Shown: positions 51,117 to 57,804 of the stretch, piece after piece
Numbering within the stretch: position 1 is the first letter of the stretch
Layout: each line of letters opens with the position of its first letter
Source: Catellatospora tritici
GTDB taxonomy: Bacteria > Actinomycetota > Actinomycetes > Mycobacteriales > Micromonosporaceae
Assembly (NCBI RefSeq): GCF_019083965.1
Contig: NZ_JAHRCY010000024.1
Coordinates: 48,303 to 112,302, forward strand
DNA: 64,000 nt
Reading direction: 5' to 3'
The notes under the pieces: model-generated
Told to the model about the DNA's origin: nothing
Database searches by the model: none
The model's input: the letters and a program-made list of their open reading frames with translations, nothing else
Position numbers and translations under genes: made by a program

Positions 51117-51539
51117 ATGCCGGACCGTGGCTCCGCCGAACTCGCGAACCTGTTGCGCGATCGCGGCCTGCGCCTCACCCCTCAGCGCCAGCTCGTCCTC
51201 GACGCGGTGCGCCAGCTCGAGCACGCCACCCCCGAGCAGGTGCACGCCGCCGTCAACGAGGTCAACGCGGGCGTCAACATCACCACCGTGTACCGCACGC
51301 TGGAGCTGCTGGAGGAGCTGGGCCTGGTCACGCACGTGCACCTGTCGCACGGCGCCCCGACGTACCACGACGCGGCGACCAGCAGGCACGTGCATCTGGT
51401 GTGCCGCAACTGCGAGACCGTGACCGAGCTGGAGCAGTCCGAGCTGGCCCCGCTGGCCGAGCGACTGCTGGCCCAGCGCGGCTTCCGGATGGACCTGGGA
51501 CACGTGGCCCTGTTCGGGCTGTGCGGAGGATGTGCGTGA
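51117..51539 (+). CDS. Fur-family metalloregulator
   Basis: 140 aa. The winged helix has RLTPQRQLVLDAV and NITTVYRTLELLEELGLV; the dimer domain has HVHLVCRNCETVTEL and GLCGGC, giving two CxxC pairs for structural zinc, and His residues of the sensor site. It could be Zur, Fur or a peroxide sensor; not separable here. It is cotranscribed with the YgfZ-like gene (stop and start overlap), which links iron or Fe-S status. Confidence 0.9.
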   Translation: MPDRGSAELANLLRDRGLRLTPQRQLVLDAVRQLEHATPEQVHAAVNEVNAGVNITTVYRTLELLEELGLVTHVHLSHGAPTYHDAATSRHVHLVCRNCETVTELEQSELAPLAERLLAQRGFRMDLGHVALFGLCGGCA

Positions 51540-52606
51540 TGGGCACCCCGACCACCGTCGGTCAGCTCGACCCGACCTCGCCCGACGCGCCCGTCGCGGC
51601 GCACCACGGCGACCCGCTGCGCGAGCAGCGCACCCTGCTCACCGGCGCGGCGATCGTGGACCGCTCGCACCGCGGCGTGCTGGCGCTGACCGGCCCGGAG
51701 CGGCTGACCTTCCTGCACAACCTGACCACGCAGCACCTGACCTCGCTGGCCGACGGGCAGGGCACCCGCACCCTGGTGCTGTCGCCGCACGGCCACATCG
51801 AGCACGAGCTGTGGCTGGCCGAGCTCGACGGCACGCTCTGGGTCGACGTGGAGCCGGGCACGGTCGACGATCTGGTCGCGTTCCTCACCAAGATGCGCTT
51901 CTTCACCCAGGTGGAGATCAAACCCGCCGACCTGGTGCTGTACAGCGTGGTCGGGCCCGGGGCCCTCGCGGCCGTGGGCAGGCTCGGCGTGGCGGTCCCG
52001 GCCGAGCCGGACGTGCTGCCGGTGCCCGAGGCCAAGTTCCACACCGGGTCCGTCCCACCCCGCCCCACCAGCGTGTACGGCCTGTGCCCGCTGCCAGGCG
52101 GCGGTTTTCTGCGGCGCCACGCCCTCGGCGACATCCCGGTTGTGGACCTGCTGCTGCCCGCCGCCACCGCCGAGCAGACCCTGGCGGAACTGGACCTGCC
52201 CCGGGCCGGGCTCTGGGCGTACGAGGCGGTGCGGGCGGCGGCGAAGCAGGCTCGGGTCGGCGTCGACACCGACCATCGGACGCTGCCGTCGGAGGTCGAC
52301 CTGACCGCCGTCGCGGTGCACCTGGAGAAGGGCTGCTACCGGGGCCAGGAGACGGTGGCCCGGGTGCACCACCTGGGGCGGCCGCCCCGGGCGCTGCGGC
52401 TGCTGCACCTGGACGGCATCGGCACCGACGAACTGCCCGCGAAGGGGACCGAGGTGACCGCCGACGGGCGTACCGTCGGATTCGTCGGCACGGCCGCCCG
52501 CCACGGCGAACTCGGGCCGATCGCGCTGGCGGTCATGAAACGCAATATCTCCGGTGAGACCCCCCTGTCGGCCGGAGAATCTACGGCGGCTATTGACCCT
52601 GACTGA
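51539..52606 (+). CDS. ygfZ: YgfZ/GcvT-like folate-binding protein
   Basis: 355 aa. The family hallmark KGCYRGQE is present (about residues 262-269), in the YgfZ form of the K-G-C-Y-x-G-Q-E motif; RLTFLHNLTTQHL and GPIALAVMKR complete the fold. Such proteins use tetrahydrofolate to support Fe-S cluster assembly or repair, for example of MiaB. The ATG is translationally coupled to the Fur gene (TGATG). Confidence 0.92.
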   Translation: MGTPTTVGQLDPTSPDAPVAAHHGDPLREQRTLLTGAAIVDRSHRGVLALTGPERLTFLHNLTTQHLTSLADGQGTRTLVLSPHGHIEHELWLAELDGTLWVDVEPGTVDDLVAFLTKMRFFTQVEIKPADLVLYSVVGPGALAAVGRLGVAVPAEPDVLPVPEAKFHTGSVPPRPTSVYGLCPLPGGGFLRRHALGDIPVVDLLLPAATAEQTLAELDLPRAGLWAYEAVRAAAKQARVGVDTDHRTLPSEVDLTAVAVHLEKGCYRGQETVARVHHLGRPPRALRLLHLDGIGTDELPAKGTEVTADGRTVGFVGTAARHGELGPIALAVMKRNISGETPLSAGESTAAIDPD

Positions 52607-52629
52607 AGGTCTTGTGGAAAGATGCGCCC

Positions 52630-53466
52630 ATGAGCAACGGCACCCTGATCACCGTGGCGCCCACGGGCGCCGAGTCCGCCAAGGCTGACGTCCCCGCGCT
52701 GCCGGTGACGCTGGACGAACTGGTCGCCACCGCCAAGGAGTGCGAGGCGGTCGGGGCGAGCGTGGTGCACGTGCACATCCGTGACGAGAACGCCCAGCCC
52801 AGCCTCGACCCCGCTCGCCTGCGGGACACCGTCGCCGCGCTGCGCGCGAGCACCGACCTGATCGTGCAGCTGTCCAGCGGCGGCTCGGTGCACGACCCCG
52901 AGTCCGCGCGCCTGGCCGTGCTCGACGCGGCCCCGGACATGGCCAGCTGCACCATGGGCACGGTCAACTTCGGCGAGGACGTGTTCCTCAACCGCTGGGA
53001 GTTCATCGTCGACCTGCACACCCGCATGCAGGAACGCGGCATCGTCCCCGAGTACGAGATCTTCGACCTGGGTCACCTGTGGTCGCTGTCCCGCCTGCTC
53101 GACAAGTACGGCCTGCCCGCCGGCGGCCACGTCCACGTCGACTTCGTCATGGGCGTCCCCGGTGGCATGCCCGGCACCGCCGCCGCCCTGGTCGCCTGCC
53201 AGCAGGCCCTGCGCGAGCTGCCCGAGGGCACCACCTTCTCGGCCACCGGCATCGGCCGGGCCACCCTGCCGGTGCTGCTCACCTCGCTCGGCGCGGGCGG
53301 CCACCTGCGCGTCGGCATGGAGGACACCGTCACGTACGCCAAGGGCCAGCCGGTGGAGTCCAACGCCCAGCTCGTCGCCCGTGCCGCGGCATTCGCCCGG
53401 CTTGCCCAGCGGCCGCCGCTGACCTCGGGTGAGGCACGCAACCTCCTGGGCATCCGCGTGAGCTGA
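52630..53466 (+). CDS. BKACE-family (DUF849) beta-keto acid cleavage enzyme
   Basis: 278 aa. TIM-barrel pattern of the BKACE family: TVAPTGAESAKAD near the start, ASVVHVHIRDENAQPSLD with the two metal-binding His, and GHVHVDFVMGVPGGMPGT near residue 160-180 carrying further ligands. Members condense a beta-keto acid with acetyl-CoA to acetoacetate and a CoA ester; the beta-keto acid used here cannot be told. Own start 23 bp after ygfZ. Confidence 0.9.
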   Translation: MSNGTLITVAPTGAESAKADVPALPVTLDELVATAKECEAVGASVVHVHIRDENAQPSLDPARLRDTVAALRASTDLIVQLSSGGSVHDPESARLAVLDAAPDMASCTMGTVNFGEDVFLNRWEFIVDLHTRMQERGIVPEYEIFDLGHLWSLSRLLDKYGLPAGGHVHVDFVMGVPGGMPGTAAALVACQQALRELPEGTTFSATGIGRATLPVLLTSLGAGGHLRVGMEDTVTYAKGQPVESNAQLVARAAAFARLAQRPPLTSGEARNLLGIRVS

Positions 53467-53495
53467 AATGTGAAAGCCCGGTACCGTTCCTTACC

Positions 53496-54443
53496 ATGGG
53501 CAAGCTTTATGAGGGCGGCGTGGCCCTCGTCGAGGTCGAACGCAGCGGATTCGTCGAGGGGAGCCACCGCGGCTCCGTGATCGTGCTGGACGCGTCCGGC
53601 ACCCCGGTCGCCACGGCGGGTGATGTCACCGGGCCGATCTTCGCGCGCTCGTCCAACAAGCCCATGCAGGCCATCGGCATGCTGCGGGCCGGGCTGCGCC
53701 TGGCCGACCAGGCCGACCTGGCGCTGGTCTGCGCCAGCCACTACGGCGAGGACTTCCACATCGCCCGGGTACGGGCGCTGCTGCGCAGCGGCGGGCTCAC
53801 CGAGGCGGCCCTGCGCTGCCCGCCCGACCTGCCCCTGGACGACGACGCCAAGCTCGCCGTCGCCGGCGTCAAGCAGCGGATCTTCATGAACTGCTCCGGC
53901 AAGCACTCCGGCATGCTGCTCACCTGCGTCGCCGCCGGCTGGAACACCGAGGACTACTACCAGGCCGACCACCCGCTGCAGCAGCGCCTGTCGGCCACCA
54001 TCGAGGAGTTCGCCGGTGAGTCGGCCGCCGCGACCGGTGTCGACGGCTGCGGCGCGCCGGTGCTCGCCACCTCGCTGACCGGCCTGGCCACCGCGTTCCA
54101 CCGCATCGCCGAGGGCGTGCCCGGCTCGCTGGAGCGGACCGTCGCCGACGCCATGCGCGCCTACCCGGAACTGGTCAGCGGCACCAACCGCGAGGACGCC
54201 CAGCTCATGCGCGCCGTCCCGGGCTTGCTCTGCAAGGTGGGCGCCGAGGGCGTCTGGGCGGCGGCGATCCCGGGCGTCGGTGCGGTCGCCCTGAAGATCG
54301 ACGACGGCGCGGCCCGCGCCCGCGGCCCCGTCATGCTGTCGGCCCTGCGTCGCCTCGCCATCACGCCCGACCTGCCCACCCTCGCCGAGCCCACCCTCCT
54401 GGGCGGCGGCCGCCGCGTCGGCGCCCTCCACGCGACCTGGTAA
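53496..54443 (+). CDS. L-asparaginase II (Rhizobium AnsA-type)
   Basis: 315 aa. This family is unrelated to E. coli AnsB. Signatures: ARSSNKPMQAIGML (with Ser and Lys), NCSGKHSGMLLTC (SGKH) and VDGCGAPVLATSL, including a CysXXXLys-type zinc site. It hydrolyses asparagine to aspartate and ammonia. TACCGT lies 8 nt before the ATG, so the transcript is nearly leaderless. It lies after the BKACE gene with 29 bp between. Confidence 0.88.
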   Translation: MGKLYEGGVALVEVERSGFVEGSHRGSVIVLDASGTPVATAGDVTGPIFARSSNKPMQAIGMLRAGLRLADQADLALVCASHYGEDFHIARVRALLRSGGLTEAALRCPPDLPLDDDAKLAVAGVKQRIFMNCSGKHSGMLLTCVAAGWNTEDYYQADHPLQQRLSATIEEFAGESAAATGVDGCGAPVLATSLTGLATAFHRIAEGVPGSLERTVADAMRAYPELVSGTNREDAQLMRAVPGLLCKVGAEGVWAAAIPGVGAVALKIDDGAARARGPVMLSALRRLAITPDLPTLAEPTLLGGGRRVGALHATW

Positions 54444-54465
54444 CCCAAACCCCTCACGGGTTGTC

Positions 54466-54522
54466 GCACTTTCGGGGAAACTGCACGAATTCGAGCCAAG
54501 ATTCCGGCACTTTCCCCGAAAA
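54466..54522. repeat. Palindrome, TTTCGGGGAAA family, copy 1
   Basis: TTTCGGGGAAA (54470-54480) and TTTCCCCGAAA (54511-54521) form a 30-bp-loop hairpin with flanking CACTTTC / GAAAATG. Copy 2 lies at 63876-63938. It follows the asparaginase stop and is the likely terminator. Confidence 0.7.
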
Positions 54523-54545
54523 TGGACCCGGTGTGGCGTGAGTCG

Positions 54546-54603
54546 CTAACACTTGCAAGCATTATGCTTGCAAGTGTTAGCACCGCTGGGTAGGTTGGGG
54601 TGC
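54546..54603 (+). promoter_or_regulatory. Operator and leaderless promoter of the XRE regulator
   Basis: A perfect palindrome: CTAACACTTGCAAGCA (54546-54561), TTA, TGCTTGCAAGTGTTAG (54565-54580); each arm contains CTTGCAAG (54552-54559, 54567-54574). The -35 TTGCAA (54568-54573) lies inside the right arm, then 17 bp, then -10 TAGGTT (54591-54596), 7 nt before the GTG. A repressor bound here would block polymerase; autoregulation by the downstream XRE protein is the simplest model. Confidence 0.8.
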
Positions 54604-55095
54604 GTGCAGAGTCCCGACATCGGCGCCTTCATCAAGGACTTGCGGGAGAACGCCCGCATCTCCCTGCGCCAGCTCGCCGAGCAGGCGAACATCAGCAACC
54701 CGTACCTGAGCCAGATCGAACGCGGCCTGCGCAAGCCGTCCGCCGAGGTCCTGGCCCAGCTCGCGGCGGCGCTGCGGGTCTCCACCCCGGTCATGTACCT
54801 CAAAGCCGGGCTGCTCGGCTCCGACCATGACGGGCACAGCGTGCCGACCGCGATCGCGGCCGACCCGCTGCTGACCGTCGCCCAGAAGCAGTCGCTGACG
54901 CAGATCTACGACACGTTCGTACGCGAGAACGCCCGCACCGACGACCCCGCGCCCGAGACCACGCCGCCCGCCGAGGCCACGGCGAAGCAGCCTGCATCGC
55001 AGCAGCCTGCACCGCCACAGGAACCGGCACCGCCGGCGGCGAAGAAGGCGGTCGGGAAGAAGTCCGGGCGCAAGAAGGCACAGGAGGAGCAGTGA
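54604..55095 (+). CDS. XRE-family transcriptional regulator
   Basis: 163 aa. The N-terminal HTH reads SLRQLAEQANISNPYLSQIERGLRKPSAEVLAQLAAAL (residues about 21-57); the C-terminal 50 residues are Pro/Ala/Lys-rich. The matching mycobacterial gene Rv0474 also precedes hbhA. GTG 54604 fits both the HTH start and the leaderless promoter. The next gene's GTG overlaps its stop (GTGA). Confidence 0.92.
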   Translation: MQSPDIGAFIKDLRENARISLRQLAEQANISNPYLSQIERGLRKPSAEVLAQLAAALRVSTPVMYLKAGLLGSDHDGHSVPTAIAADPLLTVAQKQSLTQIYDTFVRENARTDDPAPETTPPAEATAKQPASQQPAPPQEPAPPAAKKAVGKKSGRKKAQEEQ

Positions 55096-55565
55096 CCATG
55101 ACCCAGACGACGAGCAAGAAGGACGAGCGCAGCTACCCGAGCGCGTTCTACGCCGCCGCCGGCGTCGGCGACATCGCCTACGAGCAGCTGCGCAAGCTGC
55201 CCGAGGTGGCCGACCGGCTGCGCGACAAGGCTGCCGAGCTCGCCGACCGCGCCGCCAACACCTCCGGCCCGCAGTGGAAGGCCAAGGCCAACGAGTACGG
55301 TGCGCTGGCCACCAGCAAGGCCGCCGAGCTGACCGGCAAGGTCGACCCGGTCGTGATCCGCGACAGCATCGTCTCGGGCACCCAGCAGGCCGCCGAGAAG
55401 GCCACCAAGTTCTACGACACCCTGGTCGCCCGGGGCGAGCAGGCGTTCACCCAGCAGCCGACCGCGCCGAAGGCCGCCGAGGCGGACGCGGGCGAGACCG
55501 TCGCCGAGGACGTGCCGCCGGCCGCCAAGCCCGCCGCCAAGCGCACCACGCCCAAGGCGAAGTGA
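55092..55565 (+). CDS. Heparin-binding hemagglutinin-like protein (HBHA-like)
   Basis: 157 aa. SAFYAAAGVGDIAYEQLRKLPEVADRLRDKAAELADRA begins a long amphipathic helix; the tail is Ala/Lys/Pro-rich (AAKPAAKRTTPKAK), the heparin-binding-type end of HBHA. In mycobacteria HBHA is a surface adhesin and affects aggregation. Overlap with the XRE gene suggests coupled translation. Confidence 0.85.
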   Translation: MTMTQTTSKKDERSYPSAFYAAAGVGDIAYEQLRKLPEVADRLRDKAAELADRAANTSGPQWKAKANEYGALATSKAAELTGKVDPVVIRDSIVSGTQQAAEKATKFYDTLVARGEQAFTQQPTAPKAAEADAGETVAEDVPPAAKPAAKRTTPKAK

Positions 55566-55571
55566 CGCGCG

Positions 55572-55603
55572 GACATGGCGCCCGCGGGTGCGGGCGCCAT
55601 GTC
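55572..55603 (+). terminator. Terminator after the HBHA-like gene
   Basis: GACATGGCGCCCGC (55572-55585) pairs with GCGGGCGCCATGTC (55590-55603), 14 bp, loop GGGT. Confidence 0.85.
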
Positions 55604-55644
55604 TCAGGTGGGCTGCACGGCCCGCGCGTTCTAAGCTGTGACCC

Positions 55645-55962
55645 ATGGTCGCTGCCATGCCCTTCGCCTTCGCGGCGGAATACGTGATCGACAAAGTCCT
55701 CGTCTACGCGGTCACACTGCTGCTGATCTGGGCGTTCGTGGACTGTGCGTTTCGCCGCGCCGACGCGTTCGTCGCCATCGGCACCCTGCAGAAGGCGATC
55801 TGGCTGCTGATCGTCGGCTTCGCTGCGCTGATCATGGTCTGGCAGTCGTTGCTGGCGAGGCCGCAGATGGGCTTTCTCTCCTGGATAGCCGCCTTCGTGG
55901 CCGCCTTCTATCTGCTCGAGATCCGGCGCGGACTGCGGGAAGCGATAGAAGGACCATGGTGA
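55645..55962 (+). CDS. DUF2516 membrane protein
   Basis: 105 aa with three hydrophobic spans (VLVYAVTLLLIWAFVDC, AIWLLIVGFAALIMVW, FLSWIAAFVAAFYLLE), then RRGLREAIEGPW. The same small protein follows hbhA in mycobacteria (Rv0476). TAAGCT lies 7 nt before the ATG, giving a nearly leaderless start. Only 6 bp separate it from the next gene. Confidence 0.85.
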   Translation: MVAAMPFAFAAEYVIDKVLVYAVTLLLIWAFVDCAFRRADAFVAIGTLQKAIWLLIVGFAALIMVWQSLLARPQMGFLSWIAAFVAAFYLLEIRRGLREAIEGPW

Positions 55963-55968
55963 CCATCG

Positions 55969-56862
55969 GTGATAAATGATCTGCGCTGGCCGCCTCCGCC
56001 GGACGGATTCCCCCGTCGTCTGGGCAAGCCGCGCAACTCTGCCCCGAACACCGGCCGTCCGGCTCCGCCCGCGTTGCCGACCGAGATCGTCGACACCCCG
56101 CACGGCGTGCAGCTGGAGCGGCTGATCACCGGCGTCGGCACGCCGGTGACGGTGTTCGCGCACGGCCTGGGCCACGGCATCGCCGAGACCCGCCCGCTGG
56201 GCAGCGCCGTCGGCGGCAAGCGCGTCTTCTTCCAGTTCCGCGGCCACGGCGAGTCCAGCTCCCCGCGCGGTGCCTGGGACTACGGCGACCTGGCCCGTGA
56301 TCTGCGCGCGATCTCCGACATGACGGGCGCCACCCGGGCGCTGGGGGTCAGCCTCGGCGCCGGCGCGCTGTGCCGCCTGCTCGCCGAGACCCCCGACCGG
56401 TTCGAGAAGGTCGTCTTCTTCCTGCCCGCGGTGCTCGACCGGCCCCGGCCAGACGCGGCCCGCAAGCGGCTGATCAACCTGCTGGAAGCGATCAACAGCG
56501 GTGACCTGCCGACCGTCGCCAATGCCGTGGTCGAGGAGATCCCGCCGTCGGCCCGCAACGGCGCCTCCGGCTGGGCGTATGTGCGGCAGCGGCTCAGCAC
56601 CCTGATGAACACCGGGCTGAGCAGTGGCCTGCTCACCCTGCCCGACCAGGTCGCGGTGCCCGACGTCAACCTGCTGCGTGACGTCAGCGCCCAGGCGCTG
56701 GTCATCGGCTGCATCGGCGACGACCTGCATCCGGCCTCGGTCGCCGAGGAACTGGCCGCCGTGCTGCCCGACGTTTCGCTGCACATCTACAATCGACCGG
56801 CCGTGCTCTGGCACGAACGTGCTGACCTGCGCGAACGAATCTCGTCCTTCCTCAACGGGTGA
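55969..56862 (+). CDS. Alpha/beta hydrolase
   Basis: 297 aa. The oxyanion region is VFAHGLGHG (about residue 62-70) and the nucleophile elbow GVSLGAGALC (Ser about 129); Asp and His near GDDLHPASVAE and LWHERAD complete a plausible triad. Substrate unknown. GTG start 6 bp after DUF2516, so the genes form one unit. Confidence 0.85.
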   Translation: MINDLRWPPPPDGFPRRLGKPRNSAPNTGRPAPPALPTEIVDTPHGVQLERLITGVGTPVTVFAHGLGHGIAETRPLGSAVGGKRVFFQFRGHGESSSPRGAWDYGDLARDLRAISDMTGATRALGVSLGAGALCRLLAETPDRFEKVVFFLPAVLDRPRPDAARKRLINLLEAINSGDLPTVANAVVEEIPPSARNGASGWAYVRQRLSTLMNTGLSSGLLTLPDQVAVPDVNLLRDVSAQALVIGCIGDDLHPASVAEELAAVLPDVSLHIYNRPAVLWHERADLRERISSFLNG

Positions 56863-56885
56863 CGCTGCCACTAGGCTCGCCAGGC

Positions 56886-57647
56886 GTGGCAGGTCAGAGC
56901 ATCTCGAACTTCTTCACCGGCATCCGCCTCTACGGACGCGGCCTCGCCCGGTATGCCCGCAGCCCCCGGCTCATCCTGCTGGGACTCATTCCGGCGGTGC
57001 TGAGCCTGCTGCTGTTCACGGGTCTGTTCGCGCTGCTGTTCTACTTCATGGGCGAGATCACCGACACCGTCACCTGGTTCGCCCGTGACTGGTCCGAGGC
57101 CGGGCGCGAGACGGCACGGCTCTTCGCCGGTATCGCGGTCGTCGGGGCGTCCGGACTGGTCGCGGTGCTGTCGTACACGGCGGTGACGTTGCTGATCGGC
57201 GACCCGTTCTACGAGAAGATCGCCGCATCGATCGAGGACAGCCTCGGTGGCGTGCCCAACGCCGTCGACCTGCCCTGGTACCTGGAGCTGCGGCGCAGCC
57301 TGGTGGACGCGCTGCGGCTGCTGCTGGTGTCGGTGCTGATCGCCATCCCGCTGTTCGCGGGCGGGTTCATCCCGTTCGTGGGGCAGACCGTGGTGCCGGT
57401 GATCGGCGCGTTCGTGGGTGGCTGGTTCCTGGCGCTGGAACTGGTCGGGGTGGCGTACAACCGGCGTGGCCTGCGCCTGCCCGACCGGCGCCGCGCGCTG
57501 CGCCAGGACCGGGCCGCGGCGCTCGGGTTCGGGGTGGCGGTGTTCTGCACGTTCCTGATTCCGCTGGGCGCGGTGCTGCTGATGCCCGCCGCCGTGGCCG
57601 GCGGCACCCTGCTGGCCCGCCGCTCCCTCAACCTCCCCACCCAGTAG
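56886..57647 (+). CDS. EI24-domain membrane protein
   Basis: 253 aa. Six spans with FFTGIRLYGRGLARYARSPRLILLGLIPAVLSLLLF at the start and GDPFYEKIAASIEDSLGG, the EI24/CysZ signature. CysZ homologues move sulfate, but EI24-type actinobacterial proteins are uncharacterised. GTG 56886 is chosen because TAGGCT lies 8 nt upstream; GTG 56859 would overlap the hydrolase stop. Confidence 0.83.
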   Translation: MAGQSISNFFTGIRLYGRGLARYARSPRLILLGLIPAVLSLLLFTGLFALLFYFMGEITDTVTWFARDWSEAGRETARLFAGIAVVGASGLVAVLSYTAVTLLIGDPFYEKIAASIEDSLGGVPNAVDLPWYLELRRSLVDALRLLLVSVLIAIPLFAGGFIPFVGQTVVPVIGAFVGGWFLALELVGVAYNRRGLRLPDRRRALRQDRAAALGFGVAVFCTFLIPLGAVLLMPAAVAGGTLLARRSLNLPTQ

Positions 57648-57650
57648 GTC

Positions 57651-57712
57651 AAGGAAGGGCCCCTTCTTATCGCATTCCGAGGTGGAAGGGGCCCCTCTTA
57701 ACGCCTGGCGGC
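57651..57712. repeat. Dispersed palindrome, GAAGGGCACCTTC family, copy 3
   Basis: CAAGGAAGGGCCCCTTCTTA at 57651-57670 and GAAGGGGCCCCTCTTAACGC ending 57712 surround 12-14 bp. It has the same layout as 5576-5651 and 12613-12700 but with GGGCCCC cores. It probably terminates the EI24 gene. Confidence 0.7.
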
Positions 57713-57804
57713 GGGGGTGTGGGGGTTGACTGGCCGGGTTCGGCGGAGGTTCGGCCGGGTGCCCGGTGTCGGGGCGGCGGGGGTAGGCGCTAGCCTCTGC
57801 GGCC

